Assembly: GCA_027946365.1 (NCBI GenBank) | Contig: JAPEUQ010000017.1 | Coordinates: 558,001-622,000 of the forward strand | Direction: 5' to 3' | Source: Kalmusia sp. IMI 367209 | Taxonomy: Eukaryota > Ascomycota > Dothideomycetes > Pleosporales > Didymosphaeriaceae | DNA length: 64,000 nt | In this document: piece by piece, positions 31,916-44,608 of the stretch | Position numbering within the stretch: position 1 is the first letter of the stretch | How the letters are laid out: each line of letters opens with the position of its first letter | Notes under the pieces: generated by a model | Told to the model about the DNA's origin: nothing | Databases searched by the model: none | What the model saw: only the letters and a program-made list of their open reading frames with translations | Program-made: the position numbers and the translations under genes

Positions 31916-34660
31916 TTACCTGCCTTCCTCGCTCCTTCCAAACCCCCTGAACCCACCGACATCCCTCCTAAAAAACTTCCCAATATTCTTCAAATTCTCA
32001 TTTAACATGGCCTTTCCCTCCTTCCCGTCCGCCGCCATACTCCCCTCCCCTCCCGGTGCGGGGCTTCCAAACCGATCAACGCCCTCCCTAACCGCACCCA
32101 ACATCGCGTTTCCTAGGCCCGCTGGATCAAACCTGGCACCACCAAGGCTAGGCGTGCTCATCACGCTGCTTGCATTACCCAGACTGCCGATGCCGGTGGC
32201 ATGACCAGACTGAATTTGTAGAGGAGTAAGGAGCGGTGAGGATTGGGCTAAGTTAGCGTGCGAGGGCGAGGCTTTGAAGGCGTTGAAGAGGTCCATAAGT
32301 GTGGATTGGTCGGCGCGTCGGATGCCCTTCAGGTCGAGTATTTTGCGGAAGTTGGTGTCGGATTTGTCGGCAATGTGAATGAGATAGGCTTGAACGAGGG
32401 CTTCTGGGGGATGAGGGCGGACTTGAAGAGTTTTGAGGAGGGGGTCGATCTTGGACATAGTTTGATTGGTGCGTTTAACAAAGCTAGACAGTGTTAGCAC
32501 TATCCTTAACATGTGGGAGTGAATGGGCTCTAAGTACGTACGTTGCAGGTGGCGCCGTGCCCGGTTCCTCGTTAACTACCGGAACCTCAGTGAAGGCCTT
32601 CTTCAATACATACGAGTCCAAGAGCATTTGCTCTGCTCCAACTTCGCTGATAGGTTTACTTTGCACGATGTTGGAGATATACGTAGTCGCCATTTGGTCA
32701 ACCAGGCCATCACAAAATGCTCGCGCGTACTGCTGCTTGTGCAAACATTTCAAAATCTCGGCTGATCTATCTTTGACGTGGTGTACCAATTCAGCGACAT
32801 AAGTGCTTTGGTCACCTACGCTTTCCAGTTTTGACCAAGGCGTATTGCGCATCTCACGCCAGCTGGGCTCGCATGCCAGTTCGACCTTTCGTACCAGGAC
32901 ACGCACAGTAGCTGACGCGATGCCCATGAAAGCATCAGCTTGATTCTGAAGGTCGACCTTGTCACGCAAGTCTTCATCAATGCGGCTCTTGATCTTCTCT
33001 TCTAATTGGTTGCATGTGGCATAGCAGTAGTCGGCCGTGTTCAAGATCAGTACGGCATCTTCTACTGATGGTCCTTGCGCGCCTGGCTTTTCACTGAGGA
33101 AGTAATACAGAACCTGCTGTCCGTACTGATCAAGATACTTGGCGAAGGTTGTTGACAGCTCCAACAAACTTGATTCTTTAGAGAGTTTCGCGCACTGGGC
33201 AAGTGTGAGCCGGTAGAAGTGGAACAGTTCTGTCGACGAGGGTATAACTGCTTGCGCCGAGAATTCTTCCTCTTCATTGCGAAGTGGCTGTTGACGGTAC
33301 TTGGGAATCAAAGTTGCGAGTTGCCTGCGATTGTCAGATTACGGTAAGTATGCCCTCAATCTCGGCCTAACATACTTGTCTTGTGATTCTACCCAGAGGC
33401 GCATGTACGGTTCAAAGGCTTCGGAAATAGTCTGACTAAATCCATGAGGTTTATCATCTTTGGATGCCATTGTATCGATAGACGAGCGGGACTATTACAT
33501 GTAAGCACTGAGCGAACGCTGATTTGCAAGGATGTCGAACCTCGTTTGAAAACCGTCTTTCAAGACTGTGCTCAAAGTTCAACGTCTCCTGGAGACAGGA
33601 AAGGAGTAGATCGACGTCTAAGGTCTGCCCATCCCCTCTCCGCGTTGACCGTTGCAATATAGCCTTGAAGTCGTCCCGAGTGCCTTCGCAGAACGAATTG
33701 GCTAGCATCTCGTTCACTTTCCAGTATGAAGGGAAGATGGCGGCGTGTTCAACGTCATACGTCTTCATCATACGGTTGAACCAGGAGTATCGTCGCGAAA
33801 TGTTGTCTAAAGAACCGGCCTATGCAATGTCAATTGTGCCTTCCTTGAGCTTGTAAACCAAGTGGGAGAGCTAACCTCGTCGTTACCGCGGAATACCTGT
33901 CGGTATTCGCGTAGTTGGGTATTACAATACCAGTTGATGAGGCGGGTTCTGGCATGCTCCCCAAGCGCATCAATGACCAGACACGCCTCAGTCAGCGTAG
34001 CCCTCCGCTGCGCAACCTCCCCTTTCGCAAAGACAACCTCAAAGTCCTCGCACACCTGCTCCAAGAGCTCCCGCTGAAGATCCGCCACATTGCGACTAAG
34101 GGTCGCAATCTGGTCAATAGACCTATAGCTCTTGAAATGCGCTACCAGCTGTATGACGGCCTGCAGTAGCTGTGCACACTCCCTATACTGCCTGGACTTG
34201 CTGAGGCTCCTGAGCTGCTCATAAGCCGTCGTCAACATCTGCAGGCGCTTGAGCGCCGTCATAGACAATGTGAGATTGCGCTTCGTGTTATCCAGCCGCT
34301 TGATGTCCGCCGTCATCTCGGTGATGGTCCGTTCTGTCTGCATGGCGCGCTCGCGCACGCTCTCAATCTTCTTGAACAGATCCGCCAGCTCTGCCTTCGC
34401 ATCCTGGACGCGCTGCACGCTGTCGGCGTCCGAGGCCGTCTGGTAGGCCACGAAGGCGGCAATGTCCTCGTCCAGGTCATCTTGGTAGCTGCGGAGCGTC
34501 TGCGAGGTAGCCGATACAGACTGGAGCGTCGAAGGATGGGTGAAGAGCGCGTTGAGGTGATCGACGGGATCGTAATCAGCTAGGACGGTCAGAACTATAC
34601 CGCAGGAGACTTCTTCAGTGTGGGCATACCGGAGTCGAGGGAGGACGAAGGCGCAGGCAT
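31916..34660 (-). CDS. VPS53: Vps53, GARP tethering-complex subunit
   Basis: Subunit of the GARP complex (Vps51–54), which tethers endosome-derived vesicles at the trans-Golgi. Exon 1 is only 31 bases (34660..34630, MPAPSSSLDS) and is followed by a 50-base intron; the next exon reads ADYDPVDHLNALFTHPSTL, the conserved Vps53 start. Coiled-coil follows (AELADLFKKIESVRERAMQ, KRLDNTKRNLTLSMTALKRL), then the family marker DNISRRYSWFNRMM. Further introns at about 33,890–33,835, 33,530–33,485, 33,375–33,325 and 32,542–32,486 keep frame; the last joins PPAT to FVKRTNQTMSKIDPLLKTLQV. The C-terminal tail is Gly/Ser-rich, ending GFRGFGRSEEGR. About 820 residues, as expected. A conserved housekeeping gene, cytosolic and Golgi-peripheral. 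Confidence 0.95.
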
Positions 34661-35105
34661 ACCTAGGGTCCAGCTAGGCCTGCATTGACCCGTAGCGTTC
34701 ACACTCCCTGGACAGCTCGGATACAGCTAATGACGCGCAGAAGAAAGCTTTCGGAAGCAGCAGGCAGCACAGGATAGTGATAGATGCGGGGTTGCGATAG
34801 CGCAGCCTTCACAGTGGGTTGAGGTTATGCCCTGAGCTTGGGCCGCCGCAGCAGTGTGTCCAGATCCCCAGACGTCGCAACCAATCAACGTCCACAAACG
34901 CCGCATTGCATCCTCCGCTTCACGTCCGTCATGAGGTTGCGTGGGTAGGCTGGGCAAGCACATTATGCGGAGCATAGAATCAGGGATGTATACAGAAAGG
35001 ATCATCATACGTGTACCGCTATCCTGTGCTAATTCAAATTCTGGGCCCATGTCTGCCAGCCATTTCTCGCCTTGTCAATGTAACACGCAACCTTCTCCAA
35101 GAACC
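34661..35105. other. Intergenic (VPS53 promoter, chitinase 3' flank)
   Basis: 445 bases with no supported coding sequence. Confidence 0.5.
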
Positions 35106-36391
35106 TTATTGAGGGAAGAGTCCTAAAAAGCCATTGTACACTAGGCTCCTGTCCTTCTGTGTGTGCGCGCTGGCGTCTCCCGTGCCTGTCCAATAGAAGA
35201 GCCCGCCCAGCCCGTTCTGTCGCACATAGTTCGCTTTCATCTGGACGGTGCGGGGAGTGTCGTACGTCACAAACCCCCCGTCTCCGCCAACGCAATATGC
35301 TGCGCCCACCTGCTCGTCAACATACTCCTGCGCCCCCGGTCGTGGTAGGTCCTGGTATTCAAATGTGCCTTCCTCTCCGGCATGCCCCGAGTAGGAATGG
35401 CCCACTCCTTTGGTACCGGTGAATGAACGGCCATACGCAGGAACGCCCATGATGATCTTGTTCGGCGGGACGCCCTGGCGCACCATATATGCTACGGCTG
35501 AGTGGCATGATATCGCGGCATCAGGAGAGTGCGGGACCTGTGGAGTGAAGAGCTGCGCATGGTGGCCGCATTTCTTTACCCATGACCCGGAGAAGTCGTA
35601 AGACATGAGATTGACCATGTCTAGATAGTATGACGCGTGGGCGAGATTGATATGCTGCAGAGCCCATTCGCCCGCCGGAAGAGCCGAGGTGAGTGTATAT
35701 TGAGGAGCAGGCAGGTAAGCTCGCAGCGTCGCCAGCAGTTGCACGTAATCCTCCCCCTGTCTACTATCTGAAGGATGCTCCCAGTCGACTGTAGCCTCGT
35801 CAGTATCCTACCAGAATTTTGGGCTTGATCACTCACTATCGATGCCGTCTATTCCGAACTGCTGCACCAGTCTCAACGCTGTCTGTGCAAACCGGTCACG
35901 GCTCGATTGGTGTCGGGCTACTTCAGCGAATGGTGCACTTCCCCTGCCACCTCCACCTATCGACAGAATCACTCGGAGGCGATTATATTTTCGTTTTACA
36001 AGAGCAAAGGAGTTCAAGCAGCCCGCTGTTTCTGGGATGTCGCCTGCACCCGGCGCCTGGATCTGGGCATCTGCCCATTCGTCGCTTAGCTAAAACAAAA
36101 AATCAGTCGAGCACTAGGTTTCGGGTAGAAGAGCAAGATACATATACGGTACCGTCTGACTTCACCCTAGACCGCAGTCAGCAGCGCAGTGGCGAGTGCG
36201 GGGAAGTGGTCTGACCAGGCAAAGGCATAGAACACATGAGAGATGACATCAAAATTGAGAGAGACAGGCGGCTGCTTGCGGTATATACGCCAATTGGGAT
36301 AGTAGACTGCGTTGAAGTACATTTTCCCTGGTGGCTGCGAGAAAATGATGTTGTGGTCAAAGTACGGTACGGACGCGGGAGCTCGGCTCAT
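35106..36391 (-). CDS. GH18 chitinase without signal peptide
   Basis: Hydrolyses beta-1,4-GlcNAc linkages in chitin. The N-terminus may start at ATG 36391 or, better matching the fold, at 36322 (MYFNAVYYPNWRIY, barrel strand 1). Introns lie near 36,225–36,170, 36,150–36,095 and 35,830–35,785. The last creates the catalytic motif: GIDGID + IDWEHP, giving DGIDIDWEHP with the acid Glu. Other GH18 landmarks are VILSIGGGG, MVNLMSYDF, IIMGVPAYGRSF and GLGGLFYWTGTGD near the end. There is no signal peptide or chitin-binding module, so it fits the intracellular/autolysis-type class V (ChiB-like) fungal chitinases that remodel the cell's own wall; that subclass is inference. Confidence 0.9.
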
Positions 36392-37815
36392 GGTGTTCGC
36401 TCTAAAACGGGCCGCCTAGGCATTAGCTGCAGCTCTAAGACCGCCCGTTGAACGGGCGAAGAAGACGTAGGAAGAATGGACGGGTGAGAAAAGAGCAGCT
36501 AAGCGATATTAAATATGGTGGCGACGGTAGGTGCGGGTATGCAGTCGTGGTGTTGGTAGTACGTATATATGGGAAGTCCCGTGCATAAATTCGTAACACT
36601 ACAGTCTTGCCATGAGCGCCGTAGTGCATGTACGATGATGGAGATGACGGACTAGAAATGCAGTGGCTACAGAACGAGTATTGGTGGGTTTTTCTCTCAG
36701 AAGACCCTACGTATTATACCATTTTACCTAAGCCCCAATTATAGCTGATGGGAAGCCGTTTGTCGTCTTTAATGCTATGAAAGCGACATGGCTTGTTCCT
36801 TCACGGCCATTTGATGCGCAGAGGCGCCTGTGTGATTCGGGATGCCTAAGTCGATTAGACGGTGAGAGGCACGCCAGTCCAGTAATTGGTCAGATGCCAG
36901 AGCGACTCTGCAGACGGCTCGGATGTCTAGGATTGATTGCAACCAACATAGTCCGCTCGCGTAGGTTATCCTCTGGGTCACGATGTGAATGCGATACTAG
37001 CCTAAAGGGTTGATGCGAGCATCCTCTGATAGGTCGAGGTCAAAGCCGGAAGATGATGGACCCTGGTATATCGTGTGGAACTAGACCCAGGGCTATGGTT
37101 CCAAGCTCTTTTCAAGGTCGTATACGCAGCCGCTGCCTAGGTGGCTCCAAGACTGCCAATTGGGACGCACAGCCACGGGATCAGGACATGGTATCCCACG
37201 CCGGCCGATACTTGTTGAAGCCATGCATTCAGTAGAGAGGTAGGAGGCATGCATGCATCTACGTCCGAGTAGGATCGTGCATGCAGATGCAAATAGACCC
37301 TGCTGATGAGCTGACAACGTCTGGGGAATCGAATGGCAGTGCTCCCCACACCGCTCCGCGACAAGGATGGGGTTGCGTTGGCCATCGTTTTCCTGGTTAC
37401 ACGGAGGGAAGCTGACAGCATCGGCAGCAGCGAGTCATGCTGTGAGGGTTATCTTATTGGCGTTAAAGAGGATTCAGATTAGGATATGTGAAGCGGAGGC
37501 ACAAGTCCGATCCTGGCTTCGTTCGTGGGTGCTGTTGCATGGCATGGAAAGTCGATCAATGCAGCTAGCGGGAATAACCGCCTTGGCACGCTCACGTGAG
37601 ATGACGCTAGTGAACGTTACCCTTGGTAGCATCAGAAACGAAGCAGTAGCCCTTCACACGCACCCAACCGCCCGCGCGACGAAGCCGTCTTGCAGCGCCG
37701 AGAGCTGCCCGGTTGACCTCCTTCCCCGAACTCCTTCTATAGAGAATATCGTATACGTCTATTGATAGCGCGTCCGGATACATTGCGGGATCGTCTCGCG
37801 CGCAAGAGCTCAACA
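36392..37815. other. 1.4-kb divergent intergenic region
   Basis: Promoters of the chitinase and of YTH1. No exon supported. A TATATATA-like string occurs near 36,560–36,570 upstream of the chitinase. Confidence 0.5.
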
Positions 37816-38618
37816 ATGGCGGACGTACAGGATGGTCCCGCGGACCAGGCCATGGCGCAGGCGGCGAAAGCTACATACGATTTCAACTTCAGCGACTTTC
37901 TGCGACGGGAATATCGCTTTGGCCTTGATCCCGATCGACCGTTATGCAAGGCATACCTGCAGGGACATTGCCCTCTGGGAAACAGATGCCCCGACAAGCA
38001 TCAGGTATCATCGTCATACAACAAGTGTGTATATATGCAGAACTTCGATACAGGCATATGCTAATAGTGAGCTCCAGTCTCGTATGCAAGCACTGGCTGC
38101 GCGGCCTGTGTAAGAAGGGCGAAACGTGCGAATTCCTGCATGAGTACAATCTGCGTCGCATGCCCGAGTGCTCCTACTACGCCCGCACCTTAACGTGCTC
38201 TAATGGAGATGACTGTCTGTATCTTCACATAGACCCTGAGTCAAAGCGACCCCCATGTCCACATTACGATCGAGGATTTTGTCCGCTCGGCCCGCTTTGT
38301 GCGCTAAAACACAACAAGAAAGACAAGATCTGTCCTTTCTATATCGCTGGCTTCTGTCCAGACGGCCCAGCTTGCAAGAACGGCGCACATCCTCGATTCC
38401 CGACCGATTTGAAGAAACCCGAGGTTCGCGTCGAGAAAACGCCCGAGGAGCTTGAGCGCGAACGGGCGGAGAGGGAGGCAGAGCGCGAGAGGGAAGAACG
38501 GGAAGAACGTGAGCAGCAAGAACGAAATCCCCATCATGCAGGGGGTCACAAATTTGGGGGTCGTTGGAACAAGGGAGGACGTGGCCGAAGAAAAGGCCGT
38601 GGCCGCGGTGGCTTCTGA
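37816..38618 (+). CDS. YTH1: Yth1/CPSF30, CCCH zinc-finger pre-mRNA 3'-end processing factor
   Basis: RNA-binding subunit of the cleavage and polyadenylation factor; it recognises the poly(A) signal region. Two exons, 37816..38024 and 38078..38618, give 249 residues. The join reads [15 protein letters not shown]; the nearer GT after CAT-CAG breaks frame, so the GTGTGT donor was chosen. Five CCCH fingers follow in order: [58 protein letters not shown] (listed here split by position), [19 protein letters not shown] and [20 protein letters not shown]. An acidic/basic coiled segment rich in Glu and Arg and an RGG-like tail ([13 protein letters not shown]) end the protein. Nuclear housekeeping gene. 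Confidence 0.96.
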
Positions 38619-40403
38619 AGAACACATATGCAGCTGCTCGTTTAGTCATTCGATGGCCGTGCTCCTGCTGACGTTGTCTTTGCTAGCATCGTCTCGGGAC
38701 AAACGGACAGGAAGAAAAAGTCCGGAGAAAAGCAAAAAAGGAAAGGGCGCAATAACGAAAACGAGACCAAGCGGACATGAGAAAACTGGAAAGCACAAGC
38801 AAACCCTTTAGACATGCTAATAGCGAAGGTGTACCCCAGTGAGCTAGCCATGCTGTCAGCATAGGTGGATGTTTCATGAGTGAACTTGGGCACCTAGCAC
38901 AATCGAAACCGACTTCGCAACCGTCCATCTCGACTACACTTATCGACCGAAGCTCAGAACTTTGCGTCGCTATTCTTCATAACTCATCGGTATGGTCATT
39001 TTGATACGCCATTCGTTTATCAACGGATCAGTCAGCTCGCGCGCCACATCGCTAAGATTGGACAACTATCGAACTTAGCATAGAATCCTTGTCAACTAAT
39101 CAGATCATGCTCGTACTGCTGAGCATATGATCACTTTCCAGCAGGATACTCGTCTTACACAAATGTCGGCTCCTTTTGCATACGCAAGACTGCGATCGGC
39201 GTGCAAGGCGTCAGCACCAGATCCCAGATTGGCATTCGCAGGTGCGCAGAAAAGATCGGAGAGCTTCACATCAGTAAGACCTATTGTGGGGTGTATCACC
39301 CTAAGACTCGTTGTGATGATTAGCGCATGGTGGGTGCATGGTGGCTGAACAAAGTTCAGCTACTATCATGAGCTTGCCGATACCAGTGTGCCTCGAAAGT
39401 AGTTAGCTTTGCGCTCGTCTCCAGGTCGAGGTGCATCATTAGGAGCATCAATTTGCATGTAGAATAAACAATTACTAATTACCCTTATCTCTACCTTAGT
39501 CTTCACCATTACTTTTACCTTAAGTCTTTACCTTGACCTTTACCTTAGTCTTTACTTTACTACCTACCCTAGCTATTGCTTTCGTATCCATTCGCTGGAA
39601 TTGCAAGCCACTACTTACTGATAACCATCTGCTATCAATCCAAAGGTACTATCCAGACATTACATGAGTGCGAACAGGTTACGTCAAAACTACTGTCCCT
39701 TGCTTTCATGTCGCCTCTTTTCCTGCTGTGCGCAATTCCATTGGACCCCTTTCGCTTGTTTTCTTAGATCTTTGCTTCGCTTGTGTGTATTATCTAGGAC
39801 AGATATGCCACCTAGGACACGGACTATCCTTTCCTTAGTAACGAAAAGAGAAGTGGTAAAATAAAACAAGGAGAGGGATTGTATTGGGACTCAGATGCAC
39901 AAATGCCTCCTTGTCGCCCTTCCTCTCTATACACAACCTTGTAACCCTCTTTATCCCAGTGAGCATTAAAAGAGATTAACGCAAGTCTTGATTTAGGAAG
40001 ACTTACGTTTCCCAAAAGGCCATCAATACTATCAAATGTGCCCCTATTAGTCCAATTTGACAAACGCACAAGACTTCAAGTTTGTTGTGTCTTTCATCAT
40101 GTGACGGTCTGTAGTAGTGGGATTAAAGTCCGATCGGACTCAACGCATGTCCCCAGTCAAATTCAAGAAGAGCAGATAGCTGAGCTTTGAAACCTACGTC
40201 CGTAGAAGCCCATGATCATAAGCATGGGGCACAAATACTTGATGGTGATACTCATCATGAGTACTACAGCGGCTTCTATGATATAGTGGTGACCTCTTCC
40301 TAATAGATGAAGGTCCTAAAATGCTCAAAAACATAACGTACATAGCCCTGGAAAGAACTTGAAGGAAAGAGAGACGGGTCGTAGCGACAGGAAACAAGGC
40401 ATG
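38619..40403. other. 1.8-kb convergent intergenic region
   Basis: No gene is supported. It contains the pyrimidine-rich repeat listed separately and otherwise AT-rich sequence. Confidence 0.5.
39475..39575. repeat. Imperfect TTTACCTTAGTC-type pyrimidine repeat
   Basis: About 100 bases made of variants of TACCTTAGTCTT/TTTACCTT: CTACCTTAGTCTT, TTTTACCTTAAGTC, TTTACCTTGACC, TTTACCTTAGTC, TTTACTTTACTACC. One strand is almost purely C/T with A spaced regularly. It is a degenerate minisatellite, not a telomere repeat. Confidence 0.6.
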
Positions 40404-42623
40404 CTACGCGATCATACTGCCAAAATACCGTTTGCGCATCGCTTTCGCTTCGGCCATCCTAAAACCCGCATCATATACAGCAAATGTAGAGCCTCCAGTA
40501 TTCGTCCGCTTGAACCCAATCCTCTTCACATCGATCTCGCCCTCCTTACTCTTCTCGGTGAATAGGCTATCATCCGCGTGAGCAGATTGTTCGAACTTCT
40601 CGCGATCGAAAAGCGCTGCAGCGAGTCCGGCAACACCCAGTCTCATTTGCACTTGGTGCACATCTGGATTTGCGCGTTTCATAGCCCAGATCGCCAATGC
40701 AAGGCCCAAGACTGCGTAGCCAACATTTGCGACAACGAGAGTCCAGAGCGCAGCTATCGGCAGCTTTGTGACGACCTTTGAGGTTCTGAATTGAGCAAGT
40801 AGGCTCGCACGACTGTTCAGTTGGGACGCTAGTGGGTATGAATACGACTTGCTCATGCCAATCTCAAAGGAGCGTATGAAAGCCGAAGGCGAGCTTCGAG
40901 CTTCGGGCCCGGTTGACTCATCCTGGAATACGTTGGCCAGAGTGCCGATAAAGCGCGTGCCTGGCATGCTGGACATGCCAGCCATGGAGCCATTGCTGCG
41001 TGACTTGGTCAAAGATGTGATTTTTCCTCCGGCTTTAACGTAAGTCATGTCCCATACTAGTCTCATCAGCAGTGCATCCCATATCAGCCAAGATTTGGCC
41101 GAATTACTCACCTGTAACATTGCAAAGCATCAAAGTAAAAGCACCGATGAGATCATGTTTCCAAATGCGACTGTCGTTACGGAACGATTGTGGCAACGTC
41201 TCAAAGTCTGCCTGTAGTGCAAATGGGATTTTCCTGATCACGAATGCTTGCCATGGATTGCGGAATATTTCATTCGCCTCTTCCGTTTGGATGGCAGCCA
41301 TTATATCAGCATCAGAAAGGCCGCTGGGTGTTTCCATGAAGTTGAGTAAGAACGGTGCACTTTCTGAAGCGTATTTGTGGAAGTTGAGCATATGAGTATT
41401 CGTATTGTGGCTCGTTAAGTTACCGGTGATATCAATCCCTGTACGGTTCTTGGTACATGCGAAAGGTACCAACATGATTGGACTTCCCGACCCATCTTTC
41501 ATGTTGGTAATCGGCTGCGCGACATCGCATCCACCTTCTGGAATAGCTGAGCATGAAGTAGAAACTCCAAAGCTATTCGCTTTGAAGTCTTCTGAAGGAT
41601 CAGCATTTGCTGGTCCGATGACAGCATACTGAACGTTATTTGAATCTGTGAAGTTTATTGTTTCATGCTGATCTGAGACCGAGTTTTTCATATCCTGGAT
41701 TGTGGTAGCGTTGGTGGGGGCGAGCGTAGTGGCATTGTTGTAGGGCGCGAGCTGCGCAGTGATTGCACATCCCCAGAAGTTCTTCGGACCAAGAGGACTA
41801 TTAAGCGGCCTATCAAGACACCATGGTGCAATTCCTCTACTGTATTGACGTGCAACAGAAGGAACGTCTTGGATTTGGACCAGCTCAACTGCTTCAGCGG
41901 CGATGTGGAAATAAACGTCAGCAGCTTGAACAAGCAGGCTATATTTTGTTAGAGACTGGCCAAGTCAAGATCGAACGAGTCGTACCTAGCTACGATACCG
42001 ATGAGTAGAATTATTACACTAGTATTGAGAATAGGCGACGTTGGCTGTACGTTCTCTGAGTCTTTCTCTCGATTCCAAAACACCCTCTTGATTTTTGAAA
42101 GAGTTAGGTCCCACAAGATCATCAGTTCCGCATTGAGCACTCTCAATAGAATGCTCATCTGATGCGGACTTGGTAGGTCCTCTTGGTCGTCCCTTTCAGA
42201 AGCTCGAAGTAGTGCAGAAGCATTCGCATAGGAAGCAAAAGCCATCAGGAAACCCACGAGAGCGAAACTGACCGTCGCCGACCAAGAAGACACAAACGCC
42301 AGACGAGCTGCCGAGAAGTCAACATAATAGAAGCCTTTGGATGTTGTATTGACGAGCCCAGATGCTGGACATAACTCTTGCGACGCGCAATTTGAAGTAA
42401 CGAGGTTCGCGTATACGATGTACAGGATGACAAGAGATGAGACGAGCATGGGAGTAGTGATGATCAGACAATGGATGATGATCTTCTGAGTGTATGGTTT
42501 CCACGCTAGGGACCACTGCATGATGGCGAATCGAGGTGCGAACAACCGCGACCGTATTCGAAGACCTGAAAGATAGCTGGATACATATAGCGCGTAGCAT
42601 CGGAATCGGATGCGTGGTAGCAT
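40404..42623 (-). CDS. Four-TM membrane protein with large glycosylated loop, unrecognised family
   Basis: Starts at ATG 42623 (MLPRIRFRCYALY) or 42521 (MQWSLAWKPYTQK). TM1 is IIIHCLIITTPMLVSSLVILYIVYANLV, TM2 lies in VSSWSATVSFALVGFLMAF, TM3 in TSVIILLIGIVASLL across an intron at about 41,987–41,940. A loop of about 300 residues follows, with cysteines (CSAIPEGGCD, FACTKNRTG) and several N-x-S/T sites, so it is probably outside. A second intron near 41,110–41,050 leads to a Ser-rich stretch and TM4 (ALWTLVVANVGYAVLGLALAIW), then a cytosolic tail ending RKRYFGSMIA. It resembles a fungus-specific class of plasma-membrane proteins of unknown role; I cannot name it. About 700 residues. Confidence 0.75.
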
Positions 42624-43313
42624 GTACCTGCAAGTTTATCAACGTCTATGGAACAAGAAACCCGCTTTGTGCCAACCTACCGTGCCACCTTCATCGTAGA
42701 ATGGCTGCTACAATTATTCGTGTAGTTGCATATTTTATGCCTCACGCACAGCAGTCACTTCATCCTATTCGTCACTTGTAAGGTTTGTGGCTTGCGACTA
42801 GCCGAAACAGGTGGGGGCTGTCGACTCTTCGGTAACATCCCGGTAATTGGTCGTTGCAAAGATGTCTCAGATGTGTAACTCGGGGCGGAAAACTGACTAT
42901 GCCTTAAACAGTCTTGGGGTGAGCTGAAGGTGATAGGACCTGCATAAGGATAGTGGTGGTACGTGTAGAGACTGGGCTACAGCGGTGCAGGCAGAACTCC
43001 GTGCCCTCCTGGCATGGAGGCTTTCAATATTCCAGCCAAACGTTTATGTCTTGTCGCGACTAAGTATGGTTGGCATAGTCAGTGATCAAATAAATGCAGA
43101 AGAAACCTCGAGTAAATTATCTTTCGTTCATTAATTCTTAGCTGAAAGCCCGTTGTTCTAGAAAGCATTTGTATCGCTAGGTTTCAATATTGCTCCTAAA
43201 TTACTATAGAGCGAAATAACAGCCATCTGACACGGCCATTAATGCAGATACTATGATACAAAGACTACGAAGAGAATAGCAAAACCTTTCTTACACCCAC
43301 TCTTCATATGTCA
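42624..43313. other. Intergenic
   Basis: About 690 bases; promoter side of the four-TM protein and 3' flank of the next gene. No exon supported, though a short 5' exon of the four-TM gene cannot be excluded. Confidence 0.45.
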
Positions 43314-44608
43314 CTACCGCACTATCCAACCCGGCCGTACTTCATTCGCCAAACTACCAGGTAACTCCGCGACGGGACTTAAATGCGCAGGCTTCATCTG
43401 AGTATCATCAAGCTCACTCCCCATATTCCAAGGTCGTGCAGTCTGCCCTTCGACCTCCATGACTGGCTCGCTATCGAGCTCAGTCACGCCTGGCTTGTCT
43501 GCGCCAGACAAAGGCTTTCCATCTGCCTCCGATATAGTATTCGTGTTCTCAGTGCCAGCTGTAACATCAGATAAACGACCGGGGTCCGCGGACGCAGTGT
43601 TTAAATGCGGAGCACCTTTCTTCTCACCCTCTTCGTTGCTGTCTGGCATTTCGATTGCTGAAGCAGAGCGTCGGCGTTTGCGGCGACGAAGGAGAATTGT
43701 TGCTATTATGGCGAGAAGAATGAGCACCCCAACTGCAACACCGACACCGATGCCTATCTTCGTGCCGGAGCTGAGCGTTGAAGCATTATCGCTGGACGAC
43801 TGATTGTTGCCTGAAGATGCGCTACCTGACCCTGTTTGTGTTGGTTGCCCATTGTTCGAGCTTGCACCTGAACTTCCTCCTCCTCCACTGGAGCTGGCTT
43901 GGCCGGTCTGGCTTGTGATTGGATGACTACCGCTCGAGCCGGGGGATGGCGAACCAGCAGACTGTGATCCAGATTCCGCAGGTGAATTATTAGTCTGTGA
44001 CCCAGATGCTGCAGGCGAATTACTAGCTGGTGATCCGGATTCAGCAGGAGAGTTGCTAGTCGGGTCGCCGGTGGGAACATGTCCAGTCTCGAACTTTATA
44101 CTGTCGCCAGTGCTTTTAGGTAGAGAAGCAAAGAGGGTGAGACTTTCAGTATCGCTGAAAGCCGTATTTGCAGACGCTGCATCAGTACAGCTGCAATAAG
44201 AACCAGGTTGTAATGTGGACGGGTTTCCCTCTTGTGAACACGCAGCCCAAATACCGCCACTATCGTCGCAGTATGTGAGCGCAATCCATGGCTGATCTAG
44301 ATATAGTTACTAAATAAGGACAGACTGCATCTGTTTCATTGCAGAGACCTACCTATGTCTTTCTTATCTGGGCAGCTTCCATCCTCGTAGTTAGGATCGG
44401 TACACCCAGCCATATAGGTGAGATAGGCTCCATAACCTGAACCATGGATCCCAAAGCATGCCTTATCCGCCAGGCAATTGTCTCCAGCTCCGCAGCATGT
44501 CTGGTGTCCAAACGCATCGTTTCCGCACGGGATGAAACTCTCGTCCAGCTTTTTACCCGCTGCGGTGTAGCACGTGCCGTTGCTGACGAGAATGTTCGGG
44601 TCCCCCAT
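43314..44608 (-). CDS. Cys-rich single-TM surface protein with Ser-rich repeats
   Basis: Type I-like membrane protein common in filamentous ascomycetes. The N-terminus (MGDPNILVSNGTCYTAAGKK) lacks an obvious signal peptide. The Cys-rich ectodomain shows IPCGNDAFGHQTCCGAGDNC and, after an intron at about 44,350–44,295, LTYCDDSGGIWAAC and GSYCSCTDA. A Ser/Pro/Asn stalk follows with imperfect eight-residue repeats (SNSPAESG, SNSPAASG, NNSPAESG, SAGSPSPG), then poly-Gly/Ser. One TM (IGIGVGVAVGVLILLAIIATILL) is followed by RRRKRRR and an acidic cytosolic tail. The design resembles Mid2/Wsc-like wall-stress sensors, but sequence alone does not prove sensing. About 400 residues. Confidence 0.82.

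Noticed and set aside
37754..38640. Long minus-strand frames opposite YTH1
   Set aside because: They are shadows of a clearly identified CCCH gene.
39475..39575. Possible interstitial telomere repeat
   Set aside because: The unit is TTTACCTTAGTC-like, not TTAGGG/CCCTAA.
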